A DNA stretch of 64,000 bases from Polaromonas sp. JS666 (GTDB taxonomy: Bacteria; Pseudomonadota; Gammaproteobacteria; Burkholderiales; Burkholderiaceae_C). The stretch lies in the NCBI RefSeq assembly GCF_900103405.1, contig NZ_FNHX01000003.1, positions 310,001 to 374,000 of the forward strand, in the 5' to 3' direction. The notes beneath the pieces are model-generated. The model did no database searches. It saw only the letters and a list, made by a program, of their open reading frames with translations, and was not told the origin of the DNA. Shown here piece by piece: positions 35,739-42,881 of this stretch. The translations under genes and the position numbers were made by a program. How positions within the stretch are numbered: the first letter of the stretch is position 1; each line of letters begins with the position of its first letter.

Positions 35739-36311
35739 ATGAAGACCAGACTGTTGATGCTGACTGCCGTGATGTCCTGTGCTTTCGCCGGCAACGCCAT
35801 GGCGTTGACCAAGGAAGAGTACAAGGCCCAGGAAGACCGTATCTCGGCCGACTACAAGGCCAGCCGCGACAAATGCGGAACGCTGAAGGACAACGCCAAG
35901 GACATCTGTATTTCTGAAGCCAAGGGCGTTGAGAAGGTCGCCAAGGCTGAACTTGAAGCGCAGTACAAGCCCAGCCCGCGCAACACCGAAAAAGTCGCCT
36001 TCGCCAAGGCAGATGCCGCTTACGACACGGCCAAGGAAAAGTGCGACGACCAGAAGGGCAACGCCAAGGACGTCTGCATCAAGGACGCCAAGGCCGCCCA
36101 TGTGAAAGCCAAGGAAGACGCCAAGGTGGTGAAGACCTCGGCCGACACCAGCAAGGACAAGAGTGAAAAAATGGCCGACACCCGCAAGGAGGCCAACTCC
36201 GAAAAACGCGATGCCGAGTACAAGGCCGCCAAGGAGCGTTGCGATGCTCTGACCGGCGCGGCCAAGGACGGCTGCCAGAATGACGCCAAGACCAAGTACG
36301 GCATGAAGTAA
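35739..36311 (+). CDS. Exported Lys/Ala-rich protein with three cysteine-pair repeats
   Basis: A 190-residue protein with a signal peptide (MKTRLLMLTAVMSCAFAGNAMA). The mature part is charged and helical, with three copies of a unit built on Cys-x10-Cys: KCGTLKDNAKDICISEAK, KCDDQKGNAKDVCIKDAK and RCDALTGAAKDGCQNDAK, each preceded by a Tyr-containing helix (ADYKASRD, AAYDTAKE, AEYKAAKE). The spacing suggests three disulfide-closed helical hairpins in the periplasm. I do not recognise a functional family; similar proteins in Burkholderiales have been loosely named TolA-like because of composition alone. AAGGAG precedes the ATG. A strong terminator follows. Confidence 0.85.
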   Translation: MKTRLLMLTAVMSCAFAGNAMALTKEEYKAQEDRISADYKASRDKCGTLKDNAKDICISEAKGVEKVAKAELEAQYKPSPRNTEKVAFAKADAAYDTAKEKCDDQKGNAKDVCIKDAKAAHVKAKEDAKVVKTSADTSKDKSEKMADTRKEANSEKRDAEYKAAKERCDALTGAAKDGCQNDAKTKYGMK

Positions 36312-36357
36312 TCGGGGGCCGCGCCAGCGGCACCCGCGGGCGCACTCGCTCACAGGC

Positions 36358-36389
36358 AAATCCCGGCCCTGCCCCGCAGGCCGGGATTT
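36358..36389 (+). terminator. Intrinsic terminator after the Cys-repeat protein
   Basis: AAATCCCGGCC (36358-36368) pairs perfectly over 11 bases with GGCCGGGATTT (36379-36389), with a ten-base loop. The A3/T3 ends make it workable in both directions, although few further T residues follow. The rest of the 237-base gap up to the MFS gene shows no other supported feature. Confidence 0.7.
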
Positions 36390-36548
36390 GTCACATCTGG
36401 CGCGCCTTGCTACCCGGGCCCGCGGCTTTCCCAAGCAAGGCGCTGGGACAAGGGCGCTGTCCCGGGCCCGCTTTGGGCCGCGCTCCTAGAATGGGCACTT
36501 CGCGGCCGCCGGGATTCCCTTGCCGCCCGCCCCCTACCAAAGGCCTTA

Positions 36549-37943
36549 ATGCTTGTTCAGGATGGTTTGCCCGCGGGCCAGCGACTGCCTGCGCTGCTGG
36601 TCATCATTCTCGGCATCGTCATGGCGGTGCTCGACGGCACCATCGTCAACCTGGCGCTGCCCGACATCACGCGCGAGCTCAATGCCACGCCCGCGCAGTC
36701 CATCTGGGTCATCAACGCCTACCAGGTCGCCACGCTGGCATTGCTGCTGCCCCTGGCCACGCTGGGCGACATCGTCGGCTACCGCCGCGTCTACCTGGTG
36801 GGCCTCGCGGTGTTCACGCTGGCCTCGGCCGCCTGCGCGATGGCCGACTCGCTGACCACGCTGGCGCTGGCCCGCGTGCTGCAGGGCCTGGGCGCGGCCG
36901 GCCTCATGAGTGTGAACACGGCGCTGGTGCGCCTCATCTATCCCAGGCACCTGTTGGGCCGCGGCATCGCGATCAATTCGCTGGTGGTGGCCACGGCCTC
37001 GGTGGCGGGGCCTTCGGTTGCGGCGGGCATTCTTTCGGTGGCTTCCTGGCCCTGGCTGTTCGCGCTCAACGTGCCTTTCGGCCTGTTGTCGGTGTGGCTG
37101 GGCCGCAAAGCCCTGCCCGACAACCCGTCCAGGGCTGAGGGCCTGCGCCTGGCCCCGCTCGATGTGTTGCTCAATGCGCTGATGTTCGGCCTGGTGTTCC
37201 TCGGCGTCGACGGCCTGGGCGTGCGCGCCGAGGCCGTGCCGGGCGGCGCGCCCGCCGCTTCGCTGTGGCTGCCGCTGGCCGAACTGGCCGCCGGCATTGT
37301 CGTCGGCGTGATCTATGTGCGGCGCCAGCTGGCTCAACCCCTGCCGCTGTTCCCGCTGGATTTGCTGCGCATTCCCGTCTTCGCGCTGTCCATGGGCACC
37401 TCGATCGGTGCTTTCTGCGCGCAGACCCTGGCTTATGTGAGCCTGCCTTTCCTGCTGCTGGGCCACTACGGCTTCAGCCACCTGCAGGCCGGCCTGCTGC
37501 TGACGGCCTGGCCGCTGGCCATTGTGGTGGCGTCGCCGGTGGTAGGGCGGCTGATAGGGCGCTACTCGGGCGGCCTGCTGGGCAGCCTGGGCATGGCCTT
37601 GCTGGCGCTGGGCCTTGCCCTGCTGGCGGTGCTGCCGACGCATCCGTCGCAGCTCGACATCGTCTGGCGCATGGCGCTGTGCGGCGTGGGCTACGCCCTG
37701 TTCCAGTCACCCAACAACCACACCATCATCACCTCGGCGCCGCCGCATCGCAGCGGCGGCGCCAGCGGCATGCTGGGCACGGCGCGCCTGACCGGCCAGA
37801 CGCTGGGCGCGGTCCTGCTGGCGATGATTTTTGCGATGTTCGACCCGCAGGGCGGCCATGGCTCCTTTGTGGCGCTGTGGCTGGCGGCCGGCTTCGCGGC
37901 GCTGGCCGGCGTCTGCAGCGGCCTCAGGATGCGGCAGGTTTAA
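36549..37943 (+). CDS. MFS transporter, DHA2 family
   Basis: A 464-residue efflux-type permease with about 14 predicted membrane helices. DHA2 hallmarks are IVMAVLDGTIVNLALPDI (motif D1 in helix 1), SIWVINAYQVATLALLLP, GDIVGYRRVYLVGLAVF (motif A), ARVLQGLGAAGLMSVNTAL (motif B region) and SVAGPSVAAGIL (motif C-like). Such proteins export drugs, dyes or metabolites by proton antiport; the substrate is not predictable. It runs towards the convergent quaternary-amine ATPase gene and overlaps its end by four bases. No regulator is adjacent. Confidence 0.9.
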   Translation: MLVQDGLPAGQRLPALLVIILGIVMAVLDGTIVNLALPDITRELNATPAQSIWVINAYQVATLALLLPLATLGDIVGYRRVYLVGLAVFTLASAACAMADSLTTLALARVLQGLGAAGLMSVNTALVRLIYPRHLLGRGIAINSLVVATASVAGPSVAAGILSVASWPWLFALNVPFGLLSVWLGRKALPDNPSRAEGLRLAPLDVLLNALMFGLVFLGVDGLGVRAEAVPGGAPAASLWLPLAELAAGIVVGVIYVRRQLAQPLPLFPLDLLRIPVFALSMGTSIGAFCAQTLAYVSLPFLLLGHYGFSHLQAGLLLTAWPLAIVVASPVVGRLIGRYSGGLLGSLGMALLALGLALLAVLPTHPSQLDIVWRMALCGVGYALFQSPNNHTIITSAPPHRSGGASGMLGTARLTGQTLGAVLLAMIFAMFDPQGGHGSFVALWLAAGFAALAGVCSGLRMRQV

Positions 37944-38890
37944 GTACGCGCGACCGCGGCAGCCTGCTGGATGGTTTGCAGCGTGACGCGCCCCAGGGGC
38001 TGGCCCTGCTCGCCCACAATCGCGGCCTCATTGGCACCCGCATCCAGCATGGCCGACAAGGCATCGCGCAGCGGCGTTGCGGCCGGCAGGCGCGGTGCGC
38101 CAGCGGCGGGCGTGCCGCTTTCCACATAAGGGCCGGCCGTCAGCAGGGCCAGCCGCTTGAGCGAGCGGTCGCCGCCCACAAAGGCTTCGACAAAGGCGTC
38201 GGCCGGGTGCGAGAGGATGCGCTCCGGCGTGTCGTACTGCACCACCTTGCCGCTGCGCAGGATGGCGATGCGCGAGCCCATGCGTATGGCCTCGTCGATG
38301 TCATGCGTGACAAACACAATGGTCTTGCCAAGCTCGCGCAGTATGCGCAAAAACTCGTCCTGCAGGCGCGCGCGCGTGATCGGGTCTATGGCGCCGAAGG
38401 GCTCATCCATCAGCATCACCGGCGGGTCCGCCGCCAGCGCCCGCGCCACGCCCACACGCTGCTTCTGCCCACCCGAGAGCTCGCGCGGAAAACGGTTGCG
38501 GTAGATGGCCGGATCCATATGGACCAGCGCCAGCAGCTCGTCCACACGCTTGGCGATGCGGGCCGAATCCCAGCCCAGCATCCTGGGCACGGTGGCCACG
38601 TTCTCGGCCAGGGTCATGTGCGGGAACAGGCCCACCTGCTGGATCACATAGCCGATGGAGCGGCGCAGCTCCACCGCATCGATTTTGGTGACGTCGCGAC
38701 CGCCGACTTCGATGCGGCCCGAGTCGGGCTCGACCATGCGGTTGATCATGCGCATGGTCGTGGTCTTGCCGCAACCGGAGGGGCCTATCAGCACGCAGAT
38801 TTCGCCGGTGTTGACGGTCAGCGAAAGCCCGTCGACGGCCGACTGGGCGCTGCCGCCGAAGGACTTGGTGAGGCGGTCCAGTGTGATCAT
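37940..38890 (-). CDS. Quaternary-amine-type ABC transporter ATPase
   Basis: A 316-residue ATPase of the glycine betaine/choline/carnitine (OpuCA/OsmV) family. Walker A is IGPSGCGKTTTMRMINRM, with the family feature of the Met-rich Q-loop region YVIQQVGLFPHMTLAENV, signature [18 protein letters not shown], Walker B VMLMDEPFGAIDP and VFVTHDIDEAI. A C-terminal segment of about 60 residues looks like a single CBS-type motif. It is the last gene of a five-gene operon (binding protein, lyase-like protein, two permeases, ATPase) with a HutC-type operator upstream, so histidine or a related imidazole is a likelier cargo than betaine. It overlaps the permease before it by four bases. Confidence 0.9.
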   Translation of the reverse strand: MITLDRLTKSFGGSAQSAVDGLSLTVNTGEICVLIGPSGCGKTTTMRMINRMVEPDSGRIEVGGRDVTKIDAVELRRSIGYVIQQVGLFPHMTLAENVATVPRMLGWDSARIAKRVDELLALVHMDPAIYRNRFPRELSGGQKQRVGVARALAADPPVMLMDEPFGAIDPITRARLQDEFLRILRELGKTIVFVTHDIDEAIRMGSRIAILRSGKVVQYDTPERILSHPADAFVEAFVGGDRSLKRLALLTAGPYVESGTPAAGAPRLPAATPLRDALSAMLDAGANEAAIVGEQGQPLGRVTLQTIQQAAAVART

Positions 38891-39531
38891 GCGCGAAGCC
38901 CTTGCGGAGTCATGCGGCGCTGCAGCGCGCCAAAAAGAAAATCGGTGCCCAGGGCCAGCAGCGCCACCGGGATGGCGCCCACCAGCAGCTGGGGAACAGC
39001 CATCATGGCGATGCCGGCGGTGATGAAGTCGCCCAGCCCGCCGCCGCCAATAAAGGCCGCCAGCACGGCGCCGGAAATGATTTGCACCGCCGCCGTGCGC
39101 AGGCCGGCAAAGATCACCGGCATGGCCATGGGTAACTCGACGCGCCATAGCAGGGCGGCGCGTGTCATCCCCATGCCGATGGCGGCATCCACCGCATCCG
39201 CGTCCACGCCGCGCATGCCGACGATGGTGTGCGTCACGATGGGCGGCAAGGCGATCAGCGTGAGGGCGAACAGCGCCGGCGCGAAACCGGTGCCCAGTAT
39301 CGGCATCACCAGCGCCAGCACGGCCAGCGAGGGCAGGGTGCGCCCCACATTCGCGGCATTCACCACGGCCAGCGACAGGCCGTTCTTGCGCGCGACGGCA
39401 ATACCGGCCGGAATGCAGACCAGCGCGGCGATCAGCAGCGCCGAGGCCGACAGCGCGACATGCACCCCCAGCGCGCGGTAAAACTGCGCGGGGTGCGACA
39501 GGACATAGTTCCAGGCGTCGGCAAGCATCAA
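38887..39531 (-). CDS. Quaternary-amine-type ABC transporter permease 1
   Basis: A 214-residue permease of the OpuCB/OsmW type with about six membrane helices. The EAA loop reads VDADAVDAAIGMGMTRAALLW, and LIALPPIVTHTIVGMRGV precedes it; GAVLAAFIGGGGLGDFI near the C terminus is typical of this group. Two Met codons open the frame (39531 and 39528). It ends by overlapping the ATPase start and lies 13 bases after the second permease. In this operon it presumably pairs with that permease as a heterodimer. Confidence 0.9.
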   Translation of the reverse strand: MMLADAWNYVLSHPAQFYRALGVHVALSASALLIAALVCIPAGIAVARKNGLSLAVVNAANVGRTLPSLAVLALVMPILGTGFAPALFALTLIALPPIVTHTIVGMRGVDADAVDAAIGMGMTRAALLWRVELPMAMPVIFAGLRTAAVQIISGAVLAAFIGGGGLGDFITAGIAMMAVPQLLVGAIPVALLALGTDFLFGALQRRMTPQGLRA

Positions 39532-39544
39532 GGCCTCTCGGTGT

Positions 39545-40168
39545 TCAGGCTGCGCGCCGGTTTTTCAGCCGACGCTCGAGCAGGGCCAGGCCCAGGTCGA
39601 CGACGACGGAAAGCAGGCAGACCGTCAGCGCGCCGGTCCAGATCTTGGCCGGGTGGTCGCTCGCGATGCCGTTGAAGATCAGCGTGCCCAGCCCGCCCGC
39701 ATTCACGTAGGCGGCCACCACCGTCACGCTGATCACGGTCACGGCCGAAACGCGCAGGCCGGCCACAATCAACGGCAAGGCCAGCGGCAGCTCTATGCGC
39801 CGCATGATCTGCGCCTTGTTCATGCCCATGCCGCGCGCCGCGTCGATGATGTCGGCCGGCACCTCGCGTATGCCGGTGGCCACGCTGCGGATGAGGATCA
39901 TCAGCGAGAAGGCCACCATGGTGATGATGGCGTTTGCGCGGCCCAGGCCCACCACGGGAATCAGGAAGGCCAGGAAAGCCAGCGTCGGAATCGTGTACAG
40001 AAAGCCCGAGACCGTCATCACCGTGCCATAGAGCTTTTCACGCCGCGCGGCGACGATGCCGATCACCAGCGAGATGGCGAAAGCGATGGCCAGGGCCGTC
40101 AGCGAGATCGCGACGTGCTCCCACAGCGAGTGCAGCACGTCGGGCCAGTTGCGCAAAAACCAGTTCAT
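39545..40168 (-). CDS. Quaternary-amine-type ABC transporter permease 2
   Basis: A 207-residue permease homologous to OpuCD/OsmY. It starts MNWFLRNWPDVLHSLWEH, has GFLYTIPTLAFLAFLIPVVG in an early helix pair, and the EAA loop EVPADIIDAARGMGMNKAQI, followed by VTVVAAYVNAGGLGTLIFNG. Its ATG overlaps the TGA of the lyase-like gene by four bases, so translation of the permease is tied to translation of that unusual protein. This coupling is the main reason to suspect the lyase-like protein belongs to the transport function. Confidence 0.9.
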   Translation of the reverse strand: MNWFLRNWPDVLHSLWEHVAISLTALAIAFAISLVIGIVAARREKLYGTVMTVSGFLYTIPTLAFLAFLIPVVGLGRANAIITMVAFSLMILIRSVATGIREVPADIIDAARGMGMNKAQIMRRIELPLALPLIVAGLRVSAVTVISVTVVAAYVNAGGLGTLIFNGIASDHPAKIWTGALTVCLLSVVVDLGLALLERRLKNRRAA

Positions 40169-41685
40169 GCGCCCGCCGCCTTGGCGCTTTCAGGGCCGAA
40201 CACGCCCGCGGCGACGGCGCTCTGGATGCGGTCTATGTCCGGACCCAGCGGACGGTCCTGGTCCAGCATGGGAACCAGCTTGCGCACCTGCTCAAAGGTG
40301 CGCCGCGTGCCTTCGCCCATCTGGGCGGGTTTGAGTTCGCGCAGGTCCACCGCCTGGGCCGCGACCAGCAGCTCGATGGCGATCAGGTAGCGCAGGCGCT
40401 CCACCAGTTCACCGAGTTTTTCCGCCACGCCCAGCGCCATGCATGCATGGTCTTCGAGTGCTTCGGACACCGGCAGGTAATCAAGCGAGCCGGGATTGGC
40501 GCGCAGCCGCACCTCGGCCCAGAGCGCGGTCAGGGTTTTTTGCACCGTCGCAAAACCCGAATGGGCCGGGCCGTGGCGCGTGAGCTGCAAGGGCAGGCCG
40601 GTCAGCGCCGGCGACATGAAACGCTGGCTGCGCGAGACCGACATGCTGGCCGCCTGTGCCAGCGCGATCGCTGAGGCGTCCAGCGCCAAAGCCAGGGCTG
40701 GCACGTGGAAGTTGCCGTTGGAAAGCATCACGCCTTGCTCGGTGAGCACCAGCGGGCTGTCGGCCGCGCTGTTGAGTTCGATCTCGACCTGCGCGCAGGC
40801 CGCATCCACCATGTCGCGCGCGGCGCCATGCACCTGCGGCACCACACGCATGGACACCGGGTCCTGCACACGGCGCGCGGCATCCGGCTCCAGCAGCGCG
40901 CTGCCCTTGAGCAGCTCGCGCAGCCGGCGCGCCACTTCCACCTGGCCGGCGGCGGGGCGGGCTGCCACCGCCGCGGGGTGCAGCGGCGACAGGTTGGCCC
41001 GGAAACCTTCATAACCGAGCGCTACGGCGGCCAGCCAGGCGTCCAGCGCCACCTGGGTGTCGTGCAGCACCAGCGCGGCGCGCGCCGTGGTGGCCGCGTT
41101 GGCGCTGATCAGCGCCAGGCCGTCCTTGGCGCCCAGGCTCACGGGCTGCAGGCCCGCGCGTTCCAGCGCGGCGGCGCCGTCCAATACTTCACCGCGCACC
41201 TCGGCCTGGCCCTCACCGAACAGCGGCAAGGCCAGGTGAGAAAGCTGGGGCAGGTCGGCCACGCCTATGGAGCCGAAGCGCGGCACCACCGGATGCACCT
41301 GGAAATTCAGCAAGTTGATGCAGGCGTCCAGCACCGCCGGGGAGACACCCGAGCCGCCGCGCGACAGGCCCGCGATGCGCGCAAACTGCATGGCGCGCAC
41401 GGACGTTTTGTCATAAGCCGGGCCCACGGCCACGGCCCGGGCGCGCACGGCGCGGCGCTGGTAGTCCTCAAGGTCGCCTTCGGCCAGCACCGCACCGGTA
41501 TTGGCGCCCAGTGCGGAATTGAGGCCGTAAATCGCCTGGCCCGAGGTGGCCAGGCGCATCACCAGTTCGCGCGCCGCGACGACACGCTCGCGCGCCTGGG
41601 GCGCCAGCGAAACGGGCTCGCCGCTGCGCGCCACGCGCACCAGGTCGTTGATGCCCAGCCATTGTTCCCCGACCGCGACTGTCAT
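40165..41685 (-). CDS. Histidine ammonia-lyase homologue lacking the MIO triad
   Basis: A 506-residue HAL/PAL-superfamily protein. The fold is clearly that of HutH: QAIYGLNSALGANTG, FGSIGVADLPQLSHLALPL and DPVSMRVVPQVHGAARDM align with YGVNTGFGKLA, QGSVGASGDLAPLAHLCLPL and DPYCLRCQPQVMGACLDQ of the HutH at 46507-48051. At residues 142-144, where HutH has the cofactor-forming Ala-Ser-Gly, it has Val-Ala with one residue deleted. The Tyr of DPY is Val and the INGTQ Asn region is ISANA. Without MIO it should not deaminate histidine. It sits between the binding protein and permeases of a quaternary-amine importer. A role as ligand sensor, transport partner or decoy is inference. Confidence 0.85.
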   Translation of the reverse strand: MTVAVGEQWLGINDLVRVARSGEPVSLAPQARERVVAARELVMRLATSGQAIYGLNSALGANTGAVLAEGDLEDYQRRAVRARAVAVGPAYDKTSVRAMQFARIAGLSRGGSGVSPAVLDACINLLNFQVHPVVPRFGSIGVADLPQLSHLALPLFGEGQAEVRGEVLDGAAALERAGLQPVSLGAKDGLALISANAATTARAALVLHDTQVALDAWLAAVALGYEGFRANLSPLHPAAVAARPAAGQVEVARRLRELLKGSALLEPDAARRVQDPVSMRVVPQVHGAARDMVDAACAQVEIELNSAADSPLVLTEQGVMLSNGNFHVPALALALDASAIALAQAASMSVSRSQRFMSPALTGLPLQLTRHGPAHSGFATVQKTLTALWAEVRLRANPGSLDYLPVSEALEDHACMALGVAEKLGELVERLRYLIAIELLVAAQAVDLRELKPAQMGEGTRRTFEQVRKLVPMLDQDRPLGPDIDRIQSAVAAGVFGPESAKAAGA

Positions 41686-41736
41686 GGCGTACGAACTTTC
41701 ACGGTGATGGTGCGGGGAGCGTCAAAGAAAGAAGGC

Positions 41737-42618
41737 TTACTTGACCAGTCCCTTGGACTTCAGGAAGTCGCGGGCCACGTCCTTGGGTTCGAGCTTGTCG
41801 CCGTCAACCTGGTAGTTCATCTGGGCCATGGAGGACTCGTCGAGCAGGGCGCTCACGCGGTTCAGCACGTCACCGATCTTGGGGTTGGCGTCCAGCACTT
41901 CCTTGCGGATCACCGGAACCACAAAATACGGTGGCCACAGGCTCTTGTCGTCGCGCAGGCGCTTGAGCTTCATGGCGCTGATCATGCCGTCGGTGGAGTA
42001 ACCGTTGACGACCTGGATCTGGTCGTTCTTGAGCGCCTGGTAGCGCAGGCCTATGGCCATCTGCAGGTCTTCGCCGAAGACCATGTCGTACTTGGCCTTC
42101 AGGCCCGGCAGGCCGTCCTTGCGGTCGCGGAACTCGGGGCCGGCGCCGACCTTCAGGTCCTTGGCGGCCTTGGCCAGGTCGGACAGGGTTTCAAGCTTGA
42201 GCTTCTGCGCGGTGTCGGGGCGCACCACCATCACATAGCCGTTGTTCAGGTTGGACTGGTTGAGCAGCACAAAACCCATCTTCGCGTAGCCTTCCTTGAC
42301 CTTGTCGTACACCGCCTTGGCGTCGGTCATGGGCTCCTGCTTGAGCACGGCCAGCAGCATGGTGCCGGTGTATTCAGGGTAGAAGTCGATCTGCTTTTCT
42401 TCCATCGCCTTCTGGGCGATCAGCGTGCCGCCCAGGTTGAGCTTTTTCTCGGTCTTGATGCCCGCGGCGTCCAGCGCCTGCGCGTAGATTTCGGCCAGCA
42501 CGAACTGCTCGGTGAAGTTTTTGGAGCCGACGCGCACGGCTTGCTGGGCGTGGGAGGCGAGCGGCGCGAAAGCGGCCATCGCGAACGCGGACAAGGCCAA
42601 AAGTTTGCTGATCTTCAT
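41737..42618 (-). CDS. Quaternary-amine-type substrate-binding protein
   Basis: A 293-residue periplasmic binding protein of the OpuAC/OsmF (ProX-like) family. The signal peptide is MKISKLLALSAFAMAAFAPLASHA, then VRVGSKNFTEQFVLAEIYAQ, IDFYPEYTGTMLLAVL and LEPKDVARDFLKSKGLVK. The start at 42618 is preceded by GGAGACCCCC-type sequence (GGAG on the minus strand). It heads the importer operon, about 100 bases downstream of a HutC-type operator and a good promoter. In pseudomonads the histidine importer HutXWV belongs to this same betaine-like family, which supports histidine or urocanate as the ligand here. Confidence 0.9.
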   Translation of the reverse strand: MKISKLLALSAFAMAAFAPLASHAQQAVRVGSKNFTEQFVLAEIYAQALDAAGIKTEKKLNLGGTLIAQKAMEEKQIDFYPEYTGTMLLAVLKQEPMTDAKAVYDKVKEGYAKMGFVLLNQSNLNNGYVMVVRPDTAQKLKLETLSDLAKAAKDLKVGAGPEFRDRKDGLPGLKAKYDMVFGEDLQMAIGLRYQALKNDQIQVVNGYSTDGMISAMKLKRLRDDKSLWPPYFVVPVIRKEVLDANPKIGDVLNRVSALLDESSMAQMNYQVDGDKLEPKDVARDFLKSKGLVK

Positions 42619-42719
42619 GGGGGTCTCCGAAAGAAGTTGAAACGAGGAATCTTCTGGCCCGTTGCATGCACATCCCGTGCCCGAAAAGCACGCCATCCTG
42701 GTGCCATTAGCACCCCAAC

Positions 42720-42731
42720 TTGTATATACAA
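42720..42731. promoter_or_regulatory. Putative HutC operator of the importer operon
   Basis: TTGTATATACAA is a perfect 12-base palindrome, AT-rich against its surroundings. It begins seven bases downstream of the predicted -10 (minus strand), so it covers the expected transcription start. It shares the TTGTNTATACAA core with the site at the hutU promoter and resembles known HutC operators. Confidence 0.7.
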
Positions 42732-42738
42732 CCTAATA

Positions 42739-42767
42739 ATAGTAGCATATGGTAATAGTGCGTGCAA
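42739..42767 (-). promoter_or_regulatory. Promoter of the quaternary-amine importer operon
   Basis: On the minus strand TTGCAC (42767-42762) and TACTAT (42744-42739) are separated by exactly 17 bases, a near-consensus sigma-70 promoter. The HutC-type palindrome follows immediately downstream. Confidence 0.65.
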
Positions 42768-42775
42768 GACGGAAA

Positions 42776-42845
42776 ATCACCCGGTGATAGCCGATTCCCG
42801 CATAAGCCAGACAACAGCCGGAAGCCCTGCCGCCGGCATTTTTTT
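42776..42845 (+). other. Palindrome and terminator-like hairpin in the yeiH leader
   Basis: ATCACCCGGTGAT (42776-42788) is a 13-base palindrome. Further on, GCCGG (42817-42821) can pair with CCGGC (42833-42837), and a run of seven T residues (42839-42845) follows, resembling a small intrinsic terminator. It lies 37 bases before the yeiH GTG, in the gap between divergent genes, so it might attenuate yeiH or end a short transcript. Confidence 0.35.
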
Positions 42846-42881
42846 GCCCCATTCCCGGTCTAGGCCCCGGCCCTACCTCCA

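Noticed and set aside
36312..36548. A search for a tRNA, sRNA or riboswitch in the gap before the MFS gene
   Set aside because: Apart from the terminator hairpin I saw no cloverleaf or conserved riboswitch core.
37265..39481. A 738-codon plus-strand frame across the DHA2 exporter and quaternary-amine genes
   Set aside because: It overlaps genes on both strands that carry strong motifs, and it shows no conserved domain.
40165..41685. The possibility that the missing Gly in the MIO triad is a frameshift or sequencing error
   Set aside because: The frame stays open for 506 residues, the flanks align on both sides, the change is a clean three-base deletion plus two substitutions, and other catalytic residues differ as well.
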